A DNA stretch of 64,000 nt. Source: Kibdelosporangium banguiense. Its GTDB lineage: Bacteria; Actinomycetota; Actinomycetes; Mycobacteriales; Pseudonocardiaceae. A program made the translations under genes and the position numbers. This document shows positions 55,003-62,841 of the stretch, in pieces. Location of the stretch: contig NZ_JAGINW010000001.1 of NCBI RefSeq assembly GCF_017876405.1, forward strand, positions 62,001 to 126,000, in the 5' to 3' direction. The notes under the pieces are model-generated. The model saw nothing but the letters and a program-made list of their open reading frames with translations, was not told the DNA's origin and made no database searches. Each line of letters starts with the position of its first letter. The stretch's first letter is position 1.

Positions 55003-57465
55003 TCACTTGGGTGGCCCACGCGGTTCGCCGCGGCGGACGACCAGCAGCTCGCCGACTACGGCTACATCGCCGTCCTGGTCGGTGCGTAGTACTGTCGCTC
55101 CCTTCGAGGCCAGGCGGCTGAGGGTGCCTGGGTTTGGGTGGCCGTAACGGTTTCCGGCGCCCACGCTGATCAGGGCGATGCGCGGCCGGACTGCGTCGAG
55201 GAATTCCGGGACTATGTAACGGCTTCCGTGGTGCGGCACCTTGAGTATGTCGGCCTTCAGGTCGGCTCCGGCGTCGAGCAGGTCGGTCTGGGCGCTGATT
55301 TCGACGTCGCCGGTCAGCAGTACACGGCCGCTGCGAGTCGTCGCGCGCAGTACGACTGACGCGTTGTTGATCTCTGTTCCGCTTGCTTCACCTTCCTGTC
55401 TTGTGTCCACGTGACCAGGGCCGAGGACTTCCACAGTCAGCCCCGGCCAGTCCAGCCGCTGGCCCACGGTCAGCCAGAGCACCGGCACCTGGGTTCGTTC
55501 CGCCTCCGATCTCACCTGCCGCCAGGCCCATACCGGCAGTCGCCCTGAGCCGACCGCCACCGCGCCGACCGAATGTTCGGCCAGCACAGCCGACAGTCCG
55601 CCGACATGATCCGCGTGCAGATGACTCAGGATCACCAGTGGGATCCGGTCCACCCCGAGCCGGTCCAGGCATCCGGCGACGGCACCGGGATCCGGTCCGG
55701 TGTCCACGAGGATCGCCCTCCCCGGCTCGTCGGTGGCCAGCACGACCGCGTCACCTTGTCCGACATCGCATGCCACCGAGGACCAGCCCGATGGCGGCCA
55801 TCCCGGCGCCAGAACCTTCACCGGGACGAGCACAACCAGCAGTCCGGCGATCATCGCCAGAACGAGCACCCGCCAACGTCTCCGGCGCAGCACGAGCACA
55901 GCGGCCACCAGGACCACCGCCAGCAGCATCCCTCCCCACCAGCCCGCGGGCCAATCCATCGCCGCGCCCGGAATTGCCGCGGCATGCCGGCCGACCGTGA
56001 CCATCCAGTACAGCTCTGGCCCCGCCGACCACACGAACCATTCAGCCAGCCAGGGCACGCCTCCTGCCGCCAAGGCCGCCAGCAGGCCGAGCACAGTGGC
56101 CGGAGCGACCACTGGTGCGGCCAGCAAGTTGGCACCGATCGCGACCAGGCTGACCTTCCCACTCATCCCAGCGACAACCGGAGCTGTCGCGAGATGTGCC
56201 GCCGCAGGCACGGCGAGAGCCTCGGCAATCAGCCTCGGCATTCCCCTGCCGGTCAAGCAACGCGACCACTTCGCCGCGACCAGGACCAGCGCGCCTGTCG
56301 CCAGCACCGACAGGACGAACCCGATGTTCATCGACATCGCCGGGTCGTGCAGCACCAGCACAATGACCGAAGCCGCCAGCGCGGGCAGCGCTGACCGCTC
56401 ACGCCCAATGATCAACGCCAGCAACCCGACGCCGCCCATCACGGCCGCCCGCAGCACACTCGGCTCAGGCCCTGCCAGAACGACGAACCCGACTAGCATC
56501 ACCCCCGAACCTGCTGCGCACCACCTCGGCCCAACCCGCAAGGCCCGCAACAGAAGCAAGGTCGCGACACCGACAATCGCCAGGTTCGCCCCACTGACAG
56601 CCAGCAGATGCGACATGCCCGCCGTGCGGAACTCCTCGACCACACGATGAGGCAAGGCACTCGTGTCCCCGACGACCAACGCCGGCAACAGTCCAGCAGA
56701 CTCCGGCCCCAGCACGTCAGCCGCAGCCCGACGCAAACCAGCCCGCATCGACTCGGCCACCTGCTGCCACACCGGCGCCGGCGTCACTCCCTCCGGCGGC
56801 CCACGCACCCGCAGCACAGCAACAGCGGTGTCTCCCGGCGCCAGCTGCCCTTCAGCCTGAACTTCCTGACCCGGCAACAGATCCGCCCATCCGTTGGCCG
56901 GGACCAGAAGCAGAACCGAACCAGTGGACGACACCTGCGATCCGCCGGCCCTCGCATGCCGAACCTCACCAGTGACGACCGCGGAGTGCGCTCCAGCCTG
57001 CTTGCCTGCGAACCCAGCAGAGAAAACAGCTTTCGGCCGATCAGACAACACAACGGTCAGTCTTGCCTCCTCCCCTCGGGCAGCGTGCACCCTCAATGGG
57101 TCGATTTCCCAGCCACGCAACCGAAAAGAGGTCGGCGCAACAGAGAAAGCCCCACACACCAACAAGGACCAGCCGATACCGCGCCGCATCCACAGGCCAC
57201 GCGTATCCCCTTCCAGGTCTAAGGAGGGAAACCGCCGCCTCAGGACGATCACGCCCAAAGCACCGGCCAGCACTCCGACGACGACAGCGCACCACCAGGT
57301 CACCATCAACCCGAGGAAGGCGGCACTCCACACCGCCGCGGCCGCCGGCACCAACCGCCAATCCCGCGCGCGAGTCGGATCAAGCAAGCGAACAGTCACA
57401 AAGTCCACCCAGTCCTCAGAAACCAACGGCAATCGCCGACGTGAAGCCGAACCGACCAAGCCCAA
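55003..57465 (-). CDS. comEC: ComEC/Rec2 DNA-uptake channel protein
   Basis: The 820-aa protein has an N-terminal membrane region with DUF4131/OB-like soluble segment, a Competence domain (AGMSHLLAVSGANLAIVG near 290) of many helices, and a C-terminal metallo-beta-lactamase-like domain with HLHADHVGG (near 640) and DILKVPHHGSR. It is the predicted inner-membrane channel of natural transformation in other bacteria; in this lineage competence is unproven. ComEA lies immediately upstream in the same orientation. Confidence 0.94.
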   Translation of the reverse strand: MGLVGSASRRRLPLVSEDWVDFVTVRLLDPTRARDWRLVPAAAAVWSAAFLGLMVTWWCAVVVGVLAGALGVIVLRRRFPSLDLEGDTRGLWMRRGIGWSLLVCGAFSVAPTSFRLRGWEIDPLRVHAARGEEARLTVVLSDRPKAVFSAGFAGKQAGAHSAVVTGEVRHARAGGSQVSSTGSVLLLVPANGWADLLPGQEVQAEGQLAPGDTAVAVLRVRGPPEGVTPAPVWQQVAESMRAGLRRAAADVLGPESAGLLPALVVGDTSALPHRVVEEFRTAGMSHLLAVSGANLAIVGVATLLLLRALRVGPRWCAAGSGVMLVGFVVLAGPEPSVLRAAVMGGVGLLALIIGRERSALPALAASVIVLVLHDPAMSMNIGFVLSVLATGALVLVAAKWSRCLTGRGMPRLIAEALAVPAAAHLATAPVVAGMSGKVSLVAIGANLLAAPVVAPATVLGLLAALAAGGVPWLAEWFVWSAGPELYWMVTVGRHAAAIPGAAMDWPAGWWGGMLLAVVLVAAVLVLRRRRWRVLVLAMIAGLLVVLVPVKVLAPGWPPSGWSSVACDVGQGDAVVLATDEPGRAILVDTGPDPGAVAGCLDRLGVDRIPLVILSHLHADHVGGLSAVLAEHSVGAVAVGSGRLPVWAWRQVRSEAERTQVPVLWLTVGQRLDWPGLTVEVLGPGHVDTRQEGEASGTEINNASVVLRATTRSGRVLLTGDVEISAQTDLLDAGADLKADILKVPHHGSRYIVPEFLDAVRPRIALISVGAGNRYGHPNPGTLSRLASKGATVLRTDQDGDVAVVGELLVVRRGEPRGPPK

Positions 57466-57618
57466 GCCGGTTACCGCGACGAAGGCAGAGTCCCGGTTGA
57501 CCCGCGGAGACCGGTCACGAGATCAAGCCTGGCAGTCATCCACGAACACGCATCAGTCCGACTGGCGGGCACAGGAGATGAAAGTCCGCCAGGGCAAAGA
57601 GAAACGCCTTCGGCGTGG

Positions 57619-57681
57619 CCCGGTTCAGGTGAAGCCGAACCGGGAGCAGAAACCAGCGGAATCCGCAACGGGCGGGATTCC
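57619..57681. terminator. two adjacent stem-loops between comEA and comEC
   Basis: CCCGGTTC at 57619-57626 pairs with GAACCGGG at 57637-57644, and GGAATCC at 57658-57664 pairs with GGATTCC at 57675-57681. They lie in the 269-bp gap between the end of comEA and the start of comEC, with no gene in it. They may attenuate transcription from comEA into comEC. Confidence 0.5.
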
Positions 57682-57734
57682 GAGCAGGGAGCGGAGCCAG
57701 TACAGGAGCCAGGGCTGAGGGTGGATGAGGGTTT

Positions 57735-58502
57735 TCATCGGATTGTCACCAGGTCCTTCAGTTTGCTGTAGCGGGTTTCGCCGATGCCGTCTATCTGGCG
57801 GAGTTGTTCGAGGGCGGTGAAGTGGCCGCGTTCGGCGCGGTAGTCGAGGATTCGCTGGGCTGTGACGGCGCCGACGCCCGGCAGGTCGTCGAGTTGGGCG
57901 AGGGTCGCGGTGTTGAGGTTGAGTTTGGCTGGTTTGGCGGCCATCGGGCCGGCGTCGGCCTGGGGCGGGATGCCGACGTAGACCTGTTCGCCGTCGGCCA
58001 GCCTGCGGGCGACGTTGAGGGCGAGCATGTCCACATCGGACGCTCCGCCTGCCGCTTTGACGGCGTCGGCCACACGAGCGCCTTCGGGTAAGGTCACGAG
58101 CCCTGGCCGGGCCACTTTGCCGACCACGCTCACCACTATCGAGCCGGATGCTCCTGCGGATGTTGTGGCTGCCACGGCCGCTGCCGGAAGTGGCGGCGGC
58201 ATCTCCTTCTCCGGGCGGGCAGCCAGAAGTCCGACGACTGTGATGGCAGCGACGACCACGACGGCTGTCGCCACGACGGGCACGCGGCGGCCGAGAAGAC
58301 GTGGGCGGACCGGCTTCTGGGGTTCGGATGGGGTCTCGTCTATCCATTCCTCCTGGGGTTGCCTGGTGGCTGCGAGCTGCTTCAGCCGGGCGCTCGCAGT
58401 GCGTTGTTCGGCGGATTGGCGCCGCAGGGAGTCGAACATGTCTTCGACGTTAGGCCGGGTGGTGGGTGGGTGTCCGGGTTGCGGGGCGGCGGTTGTGGAC
58501 AA
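57735..58502 (-). CDS. comEA: ComEA-like helix-hairpin-helix DNA-binding protein
   Basis: The 255-aa protein has an N-terminal cytosolic linker, one membrane helix (VPVVATAVVVVAAITVVGLLAA), an SLBB domain (VVSVVGKVARPGLVTLPEGARVADAV) and a C-terminal HhH pair (NLNTATLAQLDDLPGVGAVTAQRILDYR and LEQLRQIDGIGETRYSKL). Start could be 58502 or the internal ATG 58439. It binds incoming dsDNA in competence systems. Confidence 0.92.
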   Translation of the reverse strand: MSTTAAPQPGHPPTTRPNVEDMFDSLRRQSAEQRTASARLKQLAATRQPQEEWIDETPSEPQKPVRPRLLGRRVPVVATAVVVVAAITVVGLLAARPEKEMPPPLPAAAVAATTSAGASGSIVVSVVGKVARPGLVTLPEGARVADAVKAAGGASDVDMLALNVARRLADGEQVYVGIPPQADAGPMAAKPAKLNLNTATLAQLDDLPGVGAVTAQRILDYRAERGHFTALEQLRQIDGIGETRYSKLKDLVTIR

Positions 58503-58567
58503 CTGGCCGCTGTGGACAAGTCGGGGTTGCGGGTGGGTGGACCGGGCGGGAATGTCGGTGGGTTGTG

Positions 58568-59419
58568 CTAGCGGGTCATGTCCGGCAACACCACGACCCC
58601 GAGGACGCCTGGACCTGTGTGAGCGCCGATGACCGCACCCAGTTCGGACACCACGCAGCCCGATGAGCGCGGCAGTCGCTCCTCCAGCCGGGTGGCCAGC
58701 TCGGCGGCTCGCTCCGGCGCGGCAAGATGGTGCACCGCAAGGGAAACCGGCCCGTCGCCGGCCGCTTGGACACCCAGTTCCACCAGCCGGGCGAGCGCGC
58801 GGCCAGCCGTCCGGACTTTTTCCAGCGGCACGATTCGCCCGTCGGCCACATGCAGCACCGGCTTGACCGCCAATGCCGTCCCCACCAGGGCGGCAGCCGC
58901 TCCGATCCGGCCGCCGCGGCGCAGGTACTCCAGCGTCTCGACCATGAAATACGTCGTGGTACGAGCAGCGGCGGTGACTGCCGCGGCCTCGACATCCAGA
59001 GCGCTCGCGCCTTCGGCAGCCGCGGCCGCGGCGCGCAGTGCGGCGAACCCGAGGCCCATGCCTGTTGTCCGCGAGTCGACGACTTTGACCCGGTCAGGAT
59101 CGACTTCCTCGGCCGCGAGCCGGGCCGAGTCCCACGTCCCCGACAGATGCCGGGACAGGTGCACCGAGACGACCGCGGACGCGCCCGCGTCCAGTTCGGC
59201 CTGGAAGACCTTGACGAACTCGTGCGGTGAAGGCCGGGACGTGGTCACGATCCGGCGTTGTGACAGCGCGGTCGCCAGCTGCAGCGGGCCGATGTCGATA
59301 CCGTCCAGCCCCGTCTTGTCGTCCATGACGACGTGCAGCGGCACCACGCGCACCGAGTGCCGGACGGCGAATCCCTCCGGCAGGTGCGCCGTGGAGTCTG
59401 TGACTACGACGACCGCCAT
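58568..59419 (-). CDS. DegV-family fatty-acid-binding protein
   Basis: The 283-aa protein has the DegV opening VVTDSTAHLPEGF, the ligand-binding TSRPSPHEF, and RTTTYFMVETLEYLRRGGRIGAAAAL. DegV/FakB proteins bind fatty acids and may feed a FakA-type kinase; no kinase is adjacent. Its position matches Rv2417c. Confidence 0.92.
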   Translation of the reverse strand: MAVVVVTDSTAHLPEGFAVRHSVRVVPLHVVMDDKTGLDGIDIGPLQLATALSQRRIVTTSRPSPHEFVKVFQAELDAGASAVVSVHLSRHLSGTWDSARLAAEEVDPDRVKVVDSRTTGMGLGFAALRAAAAAAEGASALDVEAAAVTAAARTTTYFMVETLEYLRRGGRIGAAAALVGTALAVKPVLHVADGRIVPLEKVRTAGRALARLVELGVQAAGDGPVSLAVHHLAAPERAAELATRLEERLPRSSGCVVSELGAVIGAHTGPGVLGVVVLPDMTR

Positions 59420-59430
59420 GATCGCCGAGC

Positions 59431-60150
59431 CTACGTCTGTTCGGCGCCGGCCGACGTTATCAACTCGGCCAATGCGTGCCCGACTACTTTGTGCCCGTCC
59501 CAGCCCCAGTGCATCCCGTCGATGTTGCCGTGGCCGCCGAGCACGTGGTCGCCGACCAGGGCGGCCAGATCAAGCAGCGGAACACCCGTCGACGCACCCC
59601 ACCGGGAGATCGCCGCGGCGCCAGGAACACGCCCTGTGTGCATGCTGCTGTACAGCGGAGACCGGTGTACAGGTGGCAGTACGGCGACCGCGGGCAGCGT
59701 AGGACGAAGCGCACGGATGGACGTCACGATCAGATCCAGATAGTGCACGGTCAACGCGGGCGGCAGAGCGACAGGCCGCCCGCCGGTCGCCCGAGCAAGC
59801 CACGGCTGAGCAGCGAGATACCGGGTACGAGCCCAGCGCCGAAGCCCGTCCGGCCGCAGGTACCGCAGCCCTTGCCGCAGGTACGTCGGCAACGGCGAGG
59901 GAAGCGTGTCCATGCTGCCCACACCGAGCACGAGCACGTCGGCCTTGGGCAGCAGCGTCCAGACGCGAGGGTCGCCGACCAGCGACCAGTACGCGTCCCG
60001 GGCCGTCCAGCCGAACCCGGCGACCAGCTCGGTCTGCCCGCCCAGCTGCGCCGCCGCGATGTTGGGCCACAGCCGTGGGTCGTCGGCGGGCATCGGCCCG
60101 CCCGGTCCGTGAAAGCTCAGCGAATCGCCGAAGAACAGCAGCTTTGTCAT
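59431..60150 (-). CDS. octT: SGNH/GDSL hydrolase-fold, diglucosylglycerate octanoyltransferase-like
   Basis: From ATG 60150 (ATGA overlap with the phosphatase) the protein is 239 aa; the track start lies in that gene. Block I is FFGDSLSFHG and block V is DGMHWGWDGHKVVGH (DxxH), the SGNH Ser and Asp/His. By position it equals M. tuberculosis Rv2418c, reported as octanoyltransferase of methylglucose lipopolysaccharide synthesis. The function is assigned by synteny only. Confidence 0.82.
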   Translation of the reverse strand: MTKLLFFGDSLSFHGPGGPMPADDPRLWPNIAAAQLGGQTELVAGFGWTARDAYWSLVGDPRVWTLLPKADVLVLGVGSMDTLPSPLPTYLRQGLRYLRPDGLRRWARTRYLAAQPWLARATGGRPVALPPALTVHYLDLIVTSIRALRPTLPAVAVLPPVHRSPLYSSMHTGRVPGAAAISRWGASTGVPLLDLAALVGDHVLGGHGNIDGMHWGWDGHKVVGHALAELITSAGAEQT

Positions 60151-60761
60151 CCGGTGATGCCGGCGTTGTACGCGATCAGACGCCAGGCCAGACCGGTGCT
60201 CTGCCGCCGCGCGAGCACCGTCCAGTGACAGTTGCCGATGCCACCGAGCATCGGCCACGTGTCCACAGGCAGGCCAAGCAGTTTCCCGGTGAGCGCGGTG
60301 ATCAAACCGCCGTGCGTGCCGAGGATGACCGTCTCCGCGTCACCTTCGTCAAGCGCGGCGACCACCTCGGCGGCACGTGCGGCGACCTCGACACGTGATT
60401 CGCCACCGGGCGGCGCCCAGGTCGCGTCGTTCTGCCACTCGGCACGCGCGCCCGGTGAGATCTCGTCGACCTCGGCGCCCGTCATGCCCTGCCAGTTGCC
60501 CAGGTTCGTTTCGCGCAACCGCTTGTCGATCCGCATGGGAACCCCGGTCGCAGTCACGAACACAGTCGCGGTGTCGGTCGCCCGGCGCAGGTCGGACGCG
60601 ACAACCAGATCCGGGGAGAACCGGGCGAGCGCCGGCACGGCGAAGCGTGCCTGGTTCCAGCCGACCTCGGTCAGGGCCGAGTCGAGATGGCCCTGCATCC
60701 GGCTGGAGGCGTTGTAGTCCGTCTCCCCGTGCCGCCACAGCACGAGGCGGCGAAGCGTCAC
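60147..60761 (-). CDS. gpgP: histidine phosphatase, glucosyl-3-phosphoglycerate phosphatase-like
   Basis: The 204-aa protein has the histidine phosphatase signature LVLWRHGETDYN (LxRHGETxxN) and a second catalytic His in GTHGGLITAL. Position equals Rv2419c, reported as GpgP, which dephosphorylates glucosyl-3-phosphoglycerate. It overlaps both rsfS (4 bp) and the octT-like gene (4 bp). Function by synteny; other phosphoglycerate-mutase-like activity is possible. Confidence 0.85.
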   Translation of the reverse strand: MTLRRLVLWRHGETDYNASSRMQGHLDSALTEVGWNQARFAVPALARFSPDLVVASDLRRATDTATVFVTATGVPMRIDKRLRETNLGNWQGMTGAEVDEISPGARAEWQNDATWAPPGGESRVEVAARAAEVVAALDEGDAETVILGTHGGLITALTGKLLGLPVDTWPMLGGIGNCHWTVLARRQSTGLAWRLIAYNAGITG

Positions 60762-61129
60762 GTCTCCGGCCCGTTCGGGTCGAACTCGATCCGCGGGCAG
60801 TCCTTCCAGAGCCGCTCGAGCGAGTAGAACGAGCGTTCCTCGGTGTGCTGGACGTGCACGACCACGTCGACGAAGTCGAGCAGGACCCAGCGTCCCTCCC
60901 GGGCGCCCTCCCTGCGCACCGGCTTGGTGCCCGCCTCCCGCATCTTCTCTTCGACGTTGTCCACGATGGCGCCGACCTGGCGTTCGTTGGGCGCCGACGC
61001 GATCACGAAGCAGTCCGTGATGACCAGTTGCGCGGACACGTCGAGCACGATCACGTCACTGGCCAGTTTGTCGGCGGCCGCGTTGGCCGCCACCAGCGCC
61101 AACCTGCGTGCGTCGGGCGTAGCAGCCAC
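60758..61129 (-). CDS. rsfS: ribosome silencing factor RsfS
   Basis: The 123-aa protein of the Oligomerisation/RsfS family has DKLASDVIVLDVSAQLVITDCFVIASAPNERQVGAIVDNVEE and the terminal WVLLDFVDVVVHVQHTEERSFYSLERLWKD. RsfS binds ribosomal protein uL14 and blocks subunit joining under stress. It lies between nadD and gpgP-like, the standard order. Confidence 0.95.
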   Translation of the reverse strand: MAATPDARRLALVAANAAADKLASDVIVLDVSAQLVITDCFVIASAPNERQVGAIVDNVEEKMREAGTKPVRREGAREGRWVLLDFVDVVVHVQHTEERSFYSLERLWKDCPRIEFDPNGPET

Positions 61130-61198
61130 ATCTCTCCTTGGTACGGCCTTGCAGATGAGGTACTGAGAGTACCCGGCAGCAGCCGCCCTGGCGCGCGC

Positions 61199-61813
61199 CT
61201 ATTCCGAGCGGCAGCCGATCGTCCGGTCGGCGTACAGGTTCCGCTTCTGGATGTACTGGACAACGCCGTCGGGCACGAGATACCAGACGGGCTCGCCCAG
61301 CGCGACCCGGTCGCGGCAGGCGGTCGACGAGATCGCCAGCGCGGGCACCTCCACGAGGCTGACCGAGCCGTCGGGCAGATGGTGGTCGTCGAGCGTGTAA
61401 CCGGGCCTGGTGACGCCGATGAAGTGCGCCAGGCCGAACAGTTTCTCCGCGTCCCGCCACGACAGGATCTGGGCGAGGGCGTCCGCTCCGGTGATGAAGA
61501 ACAGTTCCGCGTCCGGCCGCGAAGCCCGCAGGTCCTGCAGGGTGTCGACGGTGTACGTCGGCCCGTCGCGATCGATGTCGGCCCGGCTCACCGAGAAGCG
61601 CGGGTTGGACGCGGTCGCGATGACCGTCATCAGGTACCGGTCCTCTGCCGGGCTGACCTCGCGCGCACCTTTCTGCCACGGCTCGCCGGTCGGAACGAAG
61701 ATCACCTCGTCCAGGTCGAACCGTGCCTGCACCTCGCTGGCCGCGACGAGGTGCCCATGGTGCACGGGATCAAAGGTGCCACCCATGATCCCAATGCGAC
61801 AGTGATCCGGCAT
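61199..61813 (-). CDS. nadD: nicotinate-nucleotide adenylyltransferase
   Basis: The 204-aa enzyme makes deamido-NAD from nicotinate mononucleotide and ATP. It has [20 protein letters not shown] with the HxGH nucleotidyltransferase motif and the ISSTACRD C-terminal motif. A 69-bp gap separates it from rsfS. Confidence 0.96.
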   Translation of the reverse strand: MPDHCRIGIMGGTFDPVHHGHLVAASEVQARFDLDEVIFVPTGEPWQKGAREVSPAEDRYLMTVIATASNPRFSVSRADIDRDGPTYTVDTLQDLRASRPDAELFFITGADALAQILSWRDAEKLFGLAHFIGVTRPGYTLDDHHLPDGSVSLVEVPALAISSTACRDRVALGEPVWYLVPDGVVQYIQKRNLYADRTIGCRSE

Positions 61814-61918
61814 AGCTCGAGAGCGTACGCGGCGACGCCGCCCGCAGCCTGGTCATAACTTCGCCTTCTTGCTTCTCCGATCCACATAGTGGCTGCTCAA
61901 GACGGCAGGATGAGGTCC

Positions 61919-62608
61919 ATGAGGACTTGGACACCCATGCACGGCCAGCCGTACCAGCCCACGCCCTACCGGCCCAGCCGAATGTCGGCGAAGGCATCGC
62001 TGGCCGTGGCCGCGGATCTGCGGCGACGGATGGGCGAGCGGCGCACAGTCCGGGCGTTCTCGGCAGATCCCGTACCCGAACAGGTGGTGCTCGACGCGAT
62101 CGCGGTGGCCGCCACCGCGCCGTCCGGCGCTCATCAGCAGCCGTGGACCTTCGTACTGGTCACCGATCCGGAGATCCGCGCCGCCATCAGGTGCGCGGCC
62201 GAGCAGGAAGAGCAGCGGTCCTACACCGGCAGGCTCGGCGAGGAGTGGCTTTCGGCGTTGGAGCCGTTGGGCACGGACGCGTCCAAGCCGCACCTGACCG
62301 ACGCGCCCTACCTGATCGTGGTGTTCGAGCAGCGTTTCTACCTCGATGAGCAGGGTGAAAGCCACAAGCACTACTACGTCGACGAGTCGGTCGGAATCGC
62401 TGTGGGCATGCTGCTGACCGCCCTGCACCTGTCCGGGCTCGCCGCGCTCATGCACACGCCCAGCCCGATGAGGTTCCTGTCCGAGGTGCTGGGCAGGCCT
62501 CGCAACGAGAAGGCGTTCGCCGTGATCCCGACCGGCTACCCGGCGGCCGACGCGATGGTGCCCGACCTGGTCCGCAAATCGCTGGACCAGGTCATCGTCC
62601 GGGCCTGA
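61919..62608 (+). CDS. nitroreductase-family flavoprotein
   Basis: About 229 aa from ATG 61919 (a GAGG is close upstream; 61910 or 61937 are possible). The fold has RRTVRAFSADPVPEQVVLDAIAVAATAPSGAHQQPW (FMN-binding N-terminal) and GMLLTALHLSGLAALMHTPSPM. It resembles iodotyrosine-deiodinase-like members; substrate unknown. It reads away from nadD and converges with the ferredoxin-P450 pair. Confidence 0.85.
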   Translation: MRTWTPMHGQPYQPTPYRPSRMSAKASLAVAADLRRRMGERRTVRAFSADPVPEQVVLDAIAVAATAPSGAHQQPWTFVLVTDPEIRAAIRCAAEQEEQRSYTGRLGEEWLSALEPLGTDASKPHLTDAPYLIVVFEQRFYLDEQGESHKHYYVDESVGIAVGMLLTALHLSGLAALMHTPSPMRFLSEVLGRPRNEKAFAVIPTGYPAADAMVPDLVRKSLDQVIVRA

Positions 62609-62610
62609 CC

Positions 62611-62841
62611 TCAGTCCTTGGGAGCCACAAGGTCACCGTTGGCCACGGCGAACACCTTGATCGCCTCGACCGGGCAGGACTCGGCGGCGTCGATCACGCT
62701 CTCGTCCTGGTCGACCACATCGGCCAGGGGGTGCGAACCGTCGCCTTCGAGCTCGAAGTGGTCGGGTGCGATGCCGGCGCACATCCCCGACGAGATGCAT
62801 GTGTGCCGGTCAACCTCAAGCCGCCACTGGGAATCGCTCAC
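62611..62841 (-). CDS. [3Fe-4S] ferredoxin, P450 electron donor
   Basis: GTG 62841 overlaps the P450 stop (GTGA) and gives a 76-aa protein; the ATG at 62907 lies inside the P450 gene. Cys residues C15, C21 and C56 (CISSGMC and ESCPVEAI) form the single-cluster [3Fe-4S] pattern typical of actinobacterial P450 partners. It supplies electrons to the co-transcribed cytochrome P450. Confidence 0.92.
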   Translation of the reverse strand: MSDSQWRLEVDRHTCISSGMCAGIAPDHFELEGDGSHPLADVVDQDESVIDAAESCPVEAIKVFAVANGDLVAPKD

